Assembly: GCA_019918135.1 (NCBI GenBank)
Contig: WBZZ01006551.1
Span: forward strand, 186,001 to 250,000
Direction of reading: 5' to 3'
From: Paulinella micropora
Taxonomy: Eukaryota > Cercozoa > Imbricatea > Euglyphida > Paulinellidae
Length of the DNA stretch: 64,000 nucleotides
Shown: one piece after another, positions 10,463 to 21,492 of the stretch
Layout: each line of letters starts with the position of its first letter
Position numbering within the stretch: position 1 is the stretch's first letter
Notes under the pieces: model-generated
What the model saw: the letters and a program-made list of their open reading frames with translations, nothing else
Told to the model about the DNA's origin: nothing
Databases searched by the model: none
Program-made: the position numbers and the translations under genes

Positions 10463-11204
10463 AATCTGCACCAGGTTCTACTAGACGCACGAACAGACCA
10501 AAGGCACAAAGACAAGTACGGGGGGTGGGTATAAGGGGGCGGCGGAGTGGTTGGCCAAGACCAAAGATCCGTACACTGACTACTACATCTCTCTCTCTCT
10601 CTCTCTGTTTCTCTTTCCTCCCCGCTCTTGCCCCCCCCCCTCACCACCTCTCCCCGCCACCGTACACCCCCCCCCCCCTTGCCTCCCTTTCCTTACCGAG
10701 ATCAGAGGTACAGAGAGGGGGGGGGGGACCGCTATTTCTTTCTTCTCTCTCGCACCAGGGGCAAAAAAGCTGAGCAGCAGAGAAAAACAAGGGAAGGGTG
10801 AGGGGGGAGGGGAGGGGGGGGAGGGGGAAGGTTGGTAAAAAAAAAGAAGTTGTTTGCGCGGGAGGGTCTAAGGAGCAGAAACAAAGGCGGTACAAAATGA
10901 AGCCGACAACGAAATCTGTCTCTGTGCACAGTGAAAGAACAAGGAGACAAAAAAAATTAAAGGAAAGCCAATTGTAGCCAGGGGCGGGGCCAATCTTAGC
11001 CTCTCATCGTTCCTGCTATTTCTTGGTTATCTTTGTCTATCCCTTGCTTGTTCTTTGCATCTTTTGGTTTCTCTCTCTATTTGTTTGTCGGTCCCTGGCC
11101 TTTCCTTTTTTTGGGGGGGAATCCGACGCACGCACAAAACCCTTTCCCCTCTCCCAAAAAAAACCTCCGTTCCTTGCTATGAATTACACGCAAGGGGCTT
11201 TGTA
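10463..11204. other. Spacer with CT and C/G tracts
   Basis: A (CT)n tract at about 10590-10612, C runs at 10630-10640 and 10669-10678, a G run at 10718-10728 and A-rich stretches. ATTAAA occurs near 10957, about 490 bases past the membrane-protein stop. No gene supported. Confidence 0.55.
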
Positions 11205-13417
11205 ATGTCTAAGCTACGCTTTACCTGGTTCTGGAGAATTTCCTTTGCGCTCTGGTTACTAGCAACACGGGCGTGCGCCTTCTGTCCGTGCACATTCATA
11301 TGCGCGGCGCGTTCCCGATACCAGAGTAGCAAACTTTACAGACCAGTGTTTCCATCGCACGCCCCCCTGCAAGCTACTTGGTCTGCGTCCCCGCCGGCCA
11401 CGCCTCCCGTGTCGAAGACGCCTTCGGTGTCGAAGACGCGTTCGGTGTCAACGACGCCTTCGGGGTCGAAGACGCGTTCGGTGTCAACGACGCCTTCCGT
11501 GTCGAAGACGCGTTCGGTGTCAACGACGCCTTCCGTGTCGAAGACGCCTTCGGGGTCGAAGACGCCTCCTGTCTCCCGCACGCCTTCGGTGTCAACGACG
11601 CCTTCGGTGTCAACGACGCCTTCGGTGTCAACGACGCCTTCGGTGTCAACGACGCCTTCCGTGTCAACGACGCCTTCGGGGTCCAAGACGCGTTCGGTGT
11701 CAACGACGCCTTCGGTGTCGAAGACGCCTCCTGCCTCCGGCACGCCTTCGGGGTCGAAGACGCCTTCCGTCTCAACCGCGCCCTCCGTGTCCAAAACGCC
11801 TTCGGTGTCGAAGACGCCTTCCGTCTCAACCGCGCCCTCCGTGTCCAAAACGCGTTCGGTGTCACCCGCTCCTTCCGTCTCAACCGCACCTTCCGTGTCA
11901 ACGACGCGTTCGGTGTCATCCGCTCCTTCCGTGTCAACGACGCGTTCGGTTTCACCCGCGCCTTCGGTGTCACCCGCGCGTTCCGTGTCAACGACGCTTT
12001 CGGTTTCACCCGCGCGTTCGGTGTCACCCGCGCCTTCCGTGTCGACGTCTGCAATCCCTGCTGTTTGCACAGCGCCCGTTGACGGTTACAACAGCAGCCA
12101 GTGCGGCCCCGTGCCGGGCCCCGCCGACGAAACCCTGCCCAACGCAGCCTGGCCCTCGCCGTGGCTTGAGAGCACGAGCGTGCGGGTAGCAGCTCCCTTC
12201 GTCTCCCTACGGCTCTTAGTGTCGGTGCCCCAGCCCTGGGGTACGCTGAACGCGGTTTTGGTGCACTCGGATAATTGCACCAATAGCACGGTAGCTATTC
12301 AAAGCTCGGAACCGGCTGGTTGTTTTTTTGGCACTGTCTGGCAAGCAACGGTAGGCCTGACTTGCAGTTGTAGAGACTGTGGCGCGCTTGTGCTGCTGCT
12401 ACGTTCGAGCTGTGCCAACGAAGCCTCCCTCACCATTGACATACCGTTTTCGGCCCTGAACTACACCACGGCCGGAGCCGAGGCCTTAATTACCTCTTGG
12501 GGGGTAGACATTGCAAACAACGAGATCTGGAGCACCATAGAATTTCTCACCTGCTTCCACATTTCTCTGTGGCCCTGGCCGGTGGATCCAGCGCCAGGCG
12601 ACGGGCTCTTCTGGGGCAGGGGAGATCTAGCGACCGTAGGACTTTGCCAGCCCGACGTCGTCAGTTGCACTCAGCGCTGGTCCAGCCACGCCAGGCTCCT
12701 GGCCTGTGCGGCGCGGGGCTTCGACCCTGCGCTATTTGCTTGGTTACGATAACCAGAACAGCACCGGGAGCGGTGCGGCCAACGTGGAATTCGCCTTCCA
12801 GCCCCAGAACTGGTGCTCGCTGGTCTGGCTTAACGATGCTAACTTGTCTCTCTCGCTTACTGTTGGCAATGTTTCTGGCTGTGCGCCAGCCCAGCTGCCC
12901 CAGACCTTGGCACTAGGCGCAAATAACCTGTTCGGGCGCACCTGTTGGCTGGCCAGTTCCGACAGCGCTTATCTACTCACGCCCACCCAGTTCTGGCTGC
13001 AGATCTGGGAGGAGAATGCTGGCTACCCCGCTGTTCTGCTAGCCCGGGCGGGTGGGTCAACGACACGCAAGCCTCCGTTGCCTGCACCTTTTTTTTTTGG
13101 ACAATCCCTTGGCTAACATTAGCTGGCGGTGGCCGAATTCTACGCTCTGGCTCGTGCTGCGCGTAGAATTTGCCCTGGAACTACCCCGCCGACGACAGAT
13201 GCTGGCGACAACTGCCGCCAGCGCCCGTCGCAGGGTGTTTCTGGCGCGCGACGGTGCCGCCAACCAATTGCTACAACAGCCGGCACCCGCGCGGCGGCGG
13301 TGCGGCCTGGAGATTCTGGGCGTGTGCCTGTTACTTGCTTTCTGCCTCCTGGCCTGGTTTGTTTCTGTAGCCAGAAAAAAAAATCACCAACAAGACAGAT
13401 TGTGCCAGGCGGCCTAG
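11205..13417 (+). pseudogene. Mucin-like type I surface glycoprotein, frameshifted
   Basis: The start at 11205 gives a signal peptide (WRISFALWLLATRACAF). A long Ser/Thr/Pro stalk of six-residue repeats (SVSTTP, SVSKTP and relatives) follows, about 11405-12050. A cysteine-rich ectodomain with N-glycosylation sites (NSSQC, NCTNST) comes next. The first frame stops at 12752; the ectodomain continues in the frame ending at 13116, with further shifts near 13040 and at a T10 run near 13090. The last frame has one membrane helix (EILGVCLLLAFCLLAWFVSV) and a short basic tail, ending at 13417. The layout is that of an O-glycosylated envelope or attachment protein. Family unrecognised. Confidence 0.65.
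11404..12050 (+). repeat. 18-bp minisatellite coding a mucin stalk
   Basis: About 35 tandem 18-bp units close to TCGGTGTCAACGACGCCT. Variants change the TC/TT/GG positions and encode S-V-S-x-T/A-P/R. Because the period is a multiple of 3 and stop codons are absent, several other frames are also open across it; those are shadows. Copy number is likely variable between isolates. Confidence 0.9.
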
Positions 13418-13722
13418 CGACGAGCTTTTTACGCTGGACCCCTGGAATGATTATTAATATAAACTGTCCAAGGATTTCCCTCAAGTTCTTTTTTTTTCTG
13501 GGGCTTGCGCTGGGGAAGGGGGGGGGAGGTAAAAGGAAAACCAAAAAAACAACAAGAAGAGGGGGGCCCGCGTATTTAAAAACGGAAATCAAGTGATCCG
13601 TAAAAGAAACTCACTCACAATTTTTTTTTGTTTTTCACTTGTGGTCTCTTTTAATTATCTGCTTCTGATTTTGCTTACAAAAAAAAAGTCGCTTTAACAA
13701 CAAACAACAACAGAAAACGTAG

Positions 13723-16434
13723 CTAGCGAATATGAGTAGCAACCGGCACCTGGTCCGACTCTGCACGGGGGGATTGAGTAGCAACCTGGTCCGACTCTGC
13801 GCGGGGGGATTGAGTAGCAACCTGGTCGGACTCTGCACGGGGCTCGGATAAAGATTCGGACAAATCGTCCTCCGCCGGGAAAGGAGTCTCGGGGTCCGCC
13901 ACGGCGGCGCGAAGCGGGAGCTGACAGACCCAGTCGCCCTCTACGTACAGGCCGGGCACGGCCTCCCCCCCGGGTGCGCGCCCGGGCGCGCCCTCCTGCC
14001 CCCTGAATCCCCGCTTGAGGCTCAGGAAGGCCTTCGGCAGGGGCGCGGACAACGGCGTAGACAGCCCCGTCAGCTCATCCACGCACGCCGAGTTCCAGTG
14101 GGCTGCCAGACCGTGCAGCCTGTTCTTGGGCGCTTCAAACGCACAGTTGTTGTAGTGTGGGGCCGGATATTCGGGGCCATGCACGTACAGGAAATCGTGG
14201 CCGGTGTGGACGGCCCCTGTCACGCCGAGCCGCAGCTTGTCCCCAACGAGGCTCAACAACTCCTGGCGCAACTTCGGCGTCGGCGCTATAACCACAGGCC
14301 GGCCCGCCCGGGCACAGATGTTTTGTAAGTACGCGAGGGCTTTCCCGATCTGCCTTTGTCCGGGTTCCTGCAACAGGTCATGGATCGGCTTGAGCCTGCG
14401 GCGGTACAGCTCGACACAGGCCTCTGCCCACTGATCACTCGTCTGGCGGTCCACGTCGCCCCACAGGGGGTGCTCGTTCACGACATCCAGCAGCCTCATC
14501 ACCGGGTGCTGGCGGCGGTCCGGCGCCCAGCCGCCATGTGCCACAGCGCACTGTTCCTCTAGCATGACCAACGCCGACGGGCTGGCCGAGCAGACCTCCC
14601 CCGTCAGCCCGTGCAGACTGCACACCTCGTCCTCTTCTAGGTACAACAACACCCCCAACGCGCAGCCCTCCAGCCAGCGGGACAGCCTGTTAACCAACAG
14701 CCGCCGCAGCGACGAGAAGGGATCCTCCAGCGTGTAGCACGAGGACGCAAACAGCAGCTGCACGGACCGGAAGTGCGGCGAAAGGCCGTGCCCGCCGTGC
14801 GAGGGCCCCGCCAGGCAGGCATAGCGCTTGCAGAGCTCCCCGACCCGGAAGTCCGCTCTAGGGTACAGCGCGGGCGACAGCCCAGGATCATCGTCCTGCT
14901 GCTGCTTCTTTTGGCTGCTGGTGCGGGTTTGCTTTTGTTCACCCGCGCGCAGGCGCTTGTCCACAGAGTCCCGCAGCTTTGTAAACATCTTGCGCGTCTC
15001 CGGGAGCTCCCTCAGCTGGTCGGCCTGCAGGGCGCCCCTCAGCTTCTCTACCATTTCAAACGAGCAGTCCTCACTGCTCTTCCTGCTAAAGTACTGCGCG
15101 CCCTTGACCACCCGGTTGTTCTCCATGAGGTGCAGGCGTTTCTTCGCTTCTGTTGGTGGCAGCGGGCCGATGAACATTTTTTCCGTGTCCAGCAGCGCCA
15201 GCGGGTACTCGTCCCCGATGTCACACGACTTCTGCATACACTTGTACCGCCCGGCGGTGTGCATCCTTTCGCAGGCCAGCCGGTGCGCGTCTACCGCAAA
15301 CACCAGCACGAGGTTATGCGCGCTGACGAACGTGCACGTGACGCAGCCGTTCAGGCCGTTCGTGGTTTCCTGCTTGCGGAGGGAACCCGCCCTCCCGCCC
15401 TGATCGAAGAAGTACTTCTCGGGGTCAAACACGGCCAGCGCGTCCGACAGGCGCGAAACTAGCAAAAGCACCGATTCCAGCACCAGACAAAGCTGGGCCT
15501 CGCTCCTGGCCTCGCGCTGCAGCCAGTCGACGAACGTCATTTCGCCGTCGGTAGCCAGGTAGACGGTGTTCAGGACGTAGAACCCCGTCCGGAAAAGTTG
15601 AGCGAGCGCGGCAAGCTCTTGTTCGTGCCCTCGGACTTGGGGTCCACCGCCACGTACAGCTGGGAGCCTTTTGCGGACTTGGCGCTGGCCCTGGCCTTGT
15701 GCGAATCCGCCAACAAACCTTGAACCAGCGCCGGGACGGTGGTGCTGACCAGGCTGGCGCGTACGCAGTGTTCCAGCCAGTGCATCAGCGGCCCCGAGGA
15801 TTGCTCGCCCAAGGTTTCTTCGGACGTGTCCGCCAGGTTCACCACAAAGGTGTTCTTGACCACCTGGCGGCACACCGAGTAGCGCGCCAGGCACAGCCGC
15901 AACAGCGCCATGGTGTGCAGGTGGTCCGCCAGCAGCGACGCGCCCTCCGCCGAGCCCTTCGTAAACTCGGTCGTTCGTTCGGGCAGCACGAGCTCACGTT
16001 CCGACCACGACACAAAGTGGCTCTGGACTACCGCGCGCAGCACCACGCGGTTGGCCCTGCGTCGCTTGGAGGTCATTTGGGTCGACGCCAGCCCGTACTC
16101 CTGCAGCGACAGGCCTTCGGTTACCAGCACGTTCGCGGTGGGCGACCGCGCCAGCAACGAGGGGTGCAACACGAAGTCCTTGCTCTTGCCGCTGGGCGTC
16201 GCGGCGCCCACAAAGTTCTTGCACGACACCTGCGTGAAGTCACCCCCGGGGATTGGCTGTTCGACGCTGAGGACATCGGCCCGCGCGCCCTCGCGCAGGG
16301 TCTTGTGATTGCGCAGCCGTAGACACTTGCCGGGCGAGTCTTCGCACAGTGTAAGCACGCTTTGCAGAACTCGCGCTCCCTTGGGGTTATGGTTCACTGG
16401 CTGTTGGCGGGGAGATTCGTACACAAGCGCGACA
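13723..16434 (-). pseudogene. Large orphan protein, one clear frameshift
   Basis: Two minus-strand frames form one protein of about 900 residues. The N-terminal part lies in the frame 16796-15570 and the rest in the frame 15894-13723; the switch is near 15620. The true start is probably the ATG at about 16434, which needs a further shift in a C4 run near 16413. Upstream of that the frame runs into low-complexity DNA. Visible features are CVTCTF and YKCMQKSCDIGDEY (possible metal site), a Gln/Lys-rich linker before DDDPG, many helices, and a C-terminal tail with three copies of an ESDQVATQSPRA-like repeat. I compared it by eye with polymerases and packaging ATPases and found no Walker or polymerase motifs. 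Function unknown. Confidence 0.55.
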
Positions 16435-16489
16435 TGGAAGCGCAGTCCTTGCGATCTAGGGGCACACAAATGCGCAAGAAACTCTTTTC

Positions 16490-16880
16490 CCGCCCCTGTT
16501 CTCTCTTTTTTTTTGCCCACAACCACCCCCCCCCCCCCGCCCACAACCACCCCCCCCCCCCCCGCCCTCCCTCTCTCTCGCTCTCTCTCCGCTTGTCCTC
16601 TTTCCGTGCGACCATTTGCCCCCCCCCCATTTCCCCCATTTCCCCCATTTCCCCAATTTTTCCAATTTTCCCCATTTCCCCAATTTTTCCAATTTTCCCC
16701 ATTTCCCCAAATTTTCCAATTTCCCCCTATTTCCCCCCCCCCAAAGTTCTTGGCCCCAATTTCCTTTTTTTTTTCTCTTTCTACGAAAGAAAGCAAAATC
16801 TGGGGGAGGGGATGAATCCCCCCCCCCCGCCCTCCCTCGCTTCTTGTCTACAAGAAAACCTGCCCCCCCCCCTCCTCCCT
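16490..16880. repeat. Pyrimidine-rich low-complexity spacer
   Basis: C runs at 16528-16562, then an about 27-bp minisatellite of CCCCATTTCCCCAATTTTTC type (16640-16720), then more C runs to 16875. It separates the divergent large orphan gene and the DUF285 gene. Open frames here encode only Pro/Phe/Ser or Gly/Asn/Trp strings. Confidence 0.8.
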
Positions 16881-17015
16881 CTTGCACCCCGGAAAGAAAA
16901 TTGGCCTCAATCCGGAGCCCGCGGGAGCGGACTGGATAAGTGAAAGAACAAACACAAAAAAAAAGAAAGGCCCATACCAAAAAAAAAGAAGAAGAAAAAA
17001 AAAGAAAAAAACAAA

Positions 17016-17933
17016 ATGCTACTGTCAGCCGTGCTGGCGACCCTGCACTGTGCGGCTGCCAAGGCTACGCTGGGGTCGGCCGAGGTCAAGCTCTTGCTGG
17101 AGCGGCAGAGCGCACGCGAGCTCTTCGTGTCCCGGTGGTCGGTCGAGCGGGGGCAGGTCATAACACTGCCCGCCATTGTTGTGCCGTCATCTCAGGGGGT
17201 CGTGAACTGGGGTGACGGCGGGCCCGACGAGAGCTGCCCAACACCTCCACTCCCGTGCCGGCATGTTTATGCAACCAGTGGTTTGGTGCGGGTCACCACG
17301 ACCCTGGCTCTGGCGGGCTGGACCATGCAGGACGCGGATCAGACCACGCGCGATTCGCTTGTTGAAATCGTGAGTTGGGGTCAGGTAATACTGCACCCCT
17401 CGAGCGGCCGGCACTTCTACAACTGCAGCAGGCTGCAGAAATTGCCGTCCGACGCACCCTTGCACACAGACAAGATCACGTCGCTGGAACAGAGTTTTGC
17501 CATGGCCAAAGTTTTCAGCTCGGGGGGTTTGGGCTCCTGGGACACGTCCAACGTAATTGCGTTGCGGGGGGCTTTTGCCATGGCCTCAGCCTTCGATGAG
17601 GACCTGGCTGGCTGGGACGTAAGTCGCGTGCAGGATGCGGGCGGGGCTTTCGTGAGGGCGGCCGCGTTCAACCACCCGTTGCAGTGGCGCACGACAAACC
17701 TGCGGGATACGACCGCCATGTTCGCGTTCGCCGCCGCCTTTAACCAACCGCTGTCTACTTGGTGGACCGGCGCTATTACTCGCGCAAACGGCATGTTTAT
17801 GGACGCAACCCAGTTAGACCAGGACCTCAGTGCCTGGCGTTTTGGTACTTCTGTCAGCTGTCGCTATTTTGCGCAGAATAGTGCCTTGAGCACAGCGCAC
17901 CTCCCGCAAGGGCTGCCACAAGAATGTCTCTGA
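17016..17933 (+). CDS. Secreted DUF285 (BspA-like) repeat protein
   Basis: 305 codons, intact, starting right after a purine-rich AAAAAAAGAAAAAAACAAA leader. A signal peptide (LLSAVLATLHCAAA) leads. From about residue 150 there are repeated units of the DUF285 type, seen as AFAMASAFDEDLAGWDVSRV, AAFNHPLQW, AAAFNQPLSTWWTGAI and ATQLDQDLSAWRFGTS, with spacing near 24-33 residues. DUF285 proteins occur in mycoplasmas, some protists and large DNA viruses, generally as surface proteins. An ATTAAA lies about 115 bases after the stop. A surface or secreted binding role is inference. Confidence 0.8.
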   Translation: MLLSAVLATLHCAAAKATLGSAEVKLLLERQSARELFVSRWSVERGQVITLPAIVVPSSQGVVNWGDGGPDESCPTPPLPCRHVYATSGLVRVTTTLALAGWTMQDADQTTRDSLVEIVSWGQVILHPSSGRHFYNCSRLQKLPSDAPLHTDKITSLEQSFAMAKVFSSGGLGSWDTSNVIALRGAFAMASAFDEDLAGWDVSRVQDAGGAFVRAAAFNHPLQWRTTNLRDTTAMFAFAAAFNQPLSTWWTGAITRANGMFMDATQLDQDLSAWRFGTSVSCRYFAQNSALSTAHLPQGLPQECL

Positions 17934-18048
17934 GACGGCGCGCGAAAGGACAATGTTGTTTTTCTGTCTGGGAAAAGGAAAGGACAATGGCAAGGGAGCG
18001 GGTGGAGGAGGTCGGTTTCTTAGTTTCTTGTTCTTTGTTGCAACAAAA

Positions 18049-18054
18049 ATTAAA
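18049..18054 (+). terminator. ATTAAA 3'-end signal of the DUF285 gene
   Basis: ATTAAA in an A-rich context about 115 bases after the stop; the same hexamer follows several other genes of the viral-like region. Confidence 0.4.
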
Positions 18055-18359
18055 AAGAAAATGTCGTTGGCGTGTGTTGTGGTCTCATTGGTAGCAACGA
18101 AGGAGGAGTAAAAATTTCAGATCAAGGCCAAAAGAAAAAAAAAGAAGCAGGACAGGTTCTCTTTCTCTCTCTAATCTAAATCTTTAAACGCCGGGCTTGC
18201 ATGGAAATACATTTCAAGACAAGGCTGGGCGAAGGACTGCTGACATTACTAGAAGAAGTCGACGCAGAATGCACCAAAAAAAAAGCAGATGATGGGAGAA
18301 AAAAATCACACGCACGAAAGAAACAGACCTTGCCCACATTTATACACAGACAACGTTTT

Positions 18360-18960
18360 CATATACAAACACAACCTTTCACACACACATACAAATCTTA
18401 TGCGAATTCTTCACACACGCGCAAATTTACTCATATATTCATCGCAAACTCACATTTACAGGCACGACGATACGCGACGATACGCGACGATACACACACA
18501 CAAAAATTCACAGACACACACACAAACATGTACGACAAAAATCACACATACACACGACGATACACACACACGCGACGATACACAAACATGTACGACAAAA
18601 TCACACACACAAAAATTCACATATACACACACACACACACACGCACACACATGTACGACAAAATCACACATGCAAAATTTCACACACGACATCACACCAA
18701 AATTCACACACACGACACATTACACACAAAAATTCACAGACACACACACAAACATGTACGACAAAAATCACACACACACGACGATACACGACGATACACG
18801 ACGATACACACACATGTACGACAAAATCACACACAACGATACACACACGCACAAACATGTACGACAAAATCACACGTGCAAAATTTCACACACGACATCA
18901 CACGACGATACACACACGACACATTACACACAAATTCACATTCACACCAAAATTCACACA
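18360..18960. repeat. CA-rich minisatellite with ACGACGATACAC units
   Basis: Degenerate (CA)n with recurring words ACATGTACGACAAAAATCAC, ACGACGATACACAC and AAAATTCACA. The plus and minus open frames crossing it are His/Thr or Val/Cys strings. The complement of the ACGACGATACAC word reappears in arrays at 27.5 and 37.9 kb. Confidence 0.85.
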
Positions 18961-18989
18961 CACGCACAGGGTAGGGGGGGGCCACTACG

Positions 18990-19080
18990 ATGCCAAAAAC
19001 CCATTGAGCATCCCCAATGGGCTCAACATTGTGAATCCCCAATGGGCTCAACATTGTGAATCCCCAATGGGCTGCGTGGG
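18990..19080. repeat. 25-bp tandem repeat upstream of F-box 1
   Basis: About three copies of a 25-bp unit like CCCCAATGGGCTCAACATTG plus GTGAAT. A related 25-bp array sits in the same place upstream of F-box 2 (27063-27145), showing that the two segments are paralogous. Confidence 0.85.
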
Positions 19081-19140
19081 GCGGGGGGGAGGGCCGACAT
19101 AATGCGCGGGTTTTTGTTACACCACAAAAACAGAAAGCGA

Positions 19141-20540
19141 CTATGTGTGTGTGTATGTGTGTGTGTTTGTATGTTCGCACGTGTCGTTCTGTGTATTTGT
19201 GTGTGTGTCGTTCTGTGCGTGTGTGTGTGAGAGAGTGTCGTTCTGTGTATTTGTGTGTGTGTCGTTCTGTGCGTGTGTGTGTGAGAGAGTGTCGTTCTGT
19301 GCGTGTGTGTGTCGTTCTGTGTATTTGTGTGTGTTTGTGTGTTCTGTGTATTTGTGTGCGTTTGTGTGTGTGTGTATCGTTCTGTGTATTTGTGTGTGTT
19401 TGTGTGTTCTGTGTATTTGTGTGTGTTTGTGTGTGTGTTCTGTGTATTTGTGTGTGTTTGTGTGTTCTGTGTATTTGTGTGTATTTGTGTGTGTTTGTGT
19501 GTTCTGTGTATTTGTGTGTGTGTGTGTTCTGTGTATTCGTGTGTGTGTGTTTGTTGTCGTTCTGTGTGTTTGTGTGTTCTGTGTATTCGTGTGTGTGTGT
19601 TCTGTGTATTCGTGTGTGTGTGTGTTTGTTGTCGTTCTGTGTGTTTGTGTGTTCTGTGTATTCGTGTGTGTGTTTGTGTTTGTGTTTGTATTTGTGTGTG
19701 TGTCGTTCTGTGTATTTGTGTGTGTTTGTGTGTTCTGTGTATTTGTGTGTGTTTGTGTGTGTGTTCTGTGTATTTGTGTGTGTTTGTGTGTTTGCTGTCG
19801 TTCTGTGTGTTTGTGTGTTTGTTGTCGTTCTGTGTGCTTGTGTGTTCTGTGTATTCGTGTGTGTGTTTGTGTGTTCTGTGTATTCGTGTGTGTGTTTTCT
19901 GTGTGTTCTGTGTATTCGTGTGTGTGTGTTCTGTGTATTTGTGTGTATTTGTGTGTATTTGTGTGTTCTGTGTATTTGTGTGTGTTTGTGTGTGTGTGTG
20001 TTCTGTGTATTCGTGTGTGTGTGTTTGTTGTCGTTCTGTGTGTTTGTGTGTTCTGTGTATTCGTGTGTGTGTGTTTGTTGTCGTTCTGTGTGTTTGTGTG
20101 TTCTGTGTATTCGTGTGTGTGTATTTGTGTGTGTTTGTGTGTATGTGTGTTCTGTGTATTCGTGTGTGTGTGTTTGTTGTCGTTCTGTGTGTTTGTGTGT
20201 TCTGTGTATTCGTGTGTGTGTGTTTGTGTGTTCTGTGTATTTGTGTGTGTTTGTGTGTTCTGTGTATTCGTGTGTGTGTGTGTGTGTGTGTTTGTTGTCG
20301 TTCTGTGTATTTTTGTGTGTGTTTGTGTTTGTGTGTTCTGTGTATTCGTGTGTGTGTGTTTGTTGTCGTTCTGTGTATTTTTGTGTGTGTCGTTCTGTGT
20401 GTGTGTGTGTGTTTGTGTGTTCTGTGTATTCGTGTGTGTCGTTTCTGTGTGTATCATTCTGTGCAATTGTGTGTGTATCGTTCTATGCGTGTGCATCGTC
20501 TCTGTGTGTTTGTGTGTGTGTCGTTTCTGTGTGTATCGTG
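19141..20540. repeat. 1.4-kb TG minisatellite
   Basis: Long (TG)n-type array with higher-order words such as GTGTGTTCTGTGTATTTGTG and TTTGTTGTCGTTCTGTG. All three plus frames are open for hundreds of codons of Cys/Val only. I treat these as by-products of the repeat. Confidence 0.9.
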
Positions 20541-20702
20541 CCGTGTGCACAAACTTGGAGAATGGGGGGGGGGGGGGGGAGTGAGACAGGCATTCCCTGT
20601 TTTTAAAAAACATTGTCCCCGTCCAACCTAAATCTTCTTCCCATCACTGTATCCCGTTTTCTTTTTCTTTGTTTGTTCCGGTGTTTGAACACTAGCTAAC
20701 CC

Positions 20703-21458
20703 ATGCGAGCTGTTCCCGTGAAGAAAAAGCCCAAGCTGGGACATATTGGCCCGTTCGTGGCGCATTTGACCGCACTGCCAAATGAACTGCTGCGACACCT
20801 GTCCCCGTGGTCTCCGCCGTCCGTGGCCGTGCTGGGCACGACCTGTCGCAGCCTCCGCAAATGTCTTCTCCCGTTGGCGACCGAAGCGCAGGAAGAACAC
20901 CTGGCCAGTGTGCAATTGCCGGTGGCCGACGCAATCGAAGAGATCGCCCTCAAGGGAGGTTACACCAAATTCAGCCTCCACGGCGTTACCCGCAACCAGT
21001 ATTACGAAAATGAGGTTGATTATGATCTGGCTGGCTGCCTGAACCTCCATGCAGGCAAACGCTTCGGCTATGCCGAACGCATTGCGACGTCTTTAGAATT
21101 TTACTGGCACCACAGCCTCTCAACTGGAAAAACCAAGATCCGACTCAGCTTGCGGAGCAACGACGTCAACAGTGAATGCGAGAAATGTGGCAGCTTGAAT
21201 ATTTCTGCTTGGCTACGCCTGAAAGGCGAGCTATTCTGCGTGCAGAGCCGCGCCGAAATCGAGGCCATGCTGAAGCAAATAGTGTCGGTGCAAATGCTCA
21301 ACTTGTTAGGAGATGCCTACATGAAGCATGACACTTACGACAGTGGGTCTATTTCCTGGATGGACCTTCTTGAGAAAGGTGTGACGGGGTCTGTCACCCC
21401 TCACTGGGTCTATCGGGAGGGCGAGAGATTCTGTGAGGACTGCGAAGAGTTGGAATAG
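20703..21458 (+). CDS. F-box protein, paralog 1
   Basis: 251 codons, intact. A basic N-terminus (VPVKKKPKLGH) resembles a nuclear signal. An F-box-like segment follows at about residues 24-50 (LTALPNELLRHLSPW ... TCRSLRKCLLPLA). The rest is shared with two other copies in this window, including a CEKCG pair and the C-terminal RFCEDCEELE. F-box proteins link substrates to SCF ubiquitin ligases through Skp1, and large DNA viruses often carry many. The ligand-binding part here is not a known repeat. The ATG sits in the conserved block TTTGAACACTAG...CCATGCGAGC shared with paralog 2. Confidence 0.75.
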   Translation: MRAVPVKKKPKLGHIGPFVAHLTALPNELLRHLSPWSPPSVAVLGTTCRSLRKCLLPLATEAQEEHLASVQLPVADAIEEIALKGGYTKFSLHGVTRNQYYENEVDYDLAGCLNLHAGKRFGYAERIATSLEFYWHHSLSTGKTKIRLSLRSNDVNSECEKCGSLNISAWLRLKGELFCVQSRAEIEAMLKQIVSVQMLNLLGDAYMKHDTYDSGSISWMDLLEKGVTGSVTPHWVYREGERFCEDCEELE

Positions 21459-21486
21459 ACCGCGGCGAGATTGTGTACTGATCATT

Positions 21487-21492
21487 ATTAAA
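21487..21492 (+). terminator. ATTAAA 3'-end signal of F-box 1
   Basis: ATTAAA about 30 bases after the stop, in a context (TGTACTGAT..ATTATTAAAAT) conserved at the ends of all three F-box copies. Confidence 0.5.

Noticed and set aside
11336-12082. Three other long frames over the mucin repeat
   Set aside because: By-products of an 18-bp repeat without stops; only the frame with a signal peptide and continuing ectodomain is coherent.
13723-16434. DNA-packaging terminase or DNA polymerase identity for the large orphan
   Set aside because: A VDPKSEG segment looked like a nuclease motif, but there is no Walker A/B or polymerase motif and the segment lies at a frameshift.
18201-18974. 257-codon ORF starting with MEIHFKTRLGEGLL
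   Set aside because: The first 30 residues look plausible, but the rest is CA-repeat translation and no family is visible.
19056-20631. Open frames of 440-516 codons on the plus strand (Cys/Val-rich) and 490 codons on the minus strand (His/Thr-rich)
   Set aside because: They lie wholly in the TG minisatellite, are open in all plus frames and have only repeat-derived residues.
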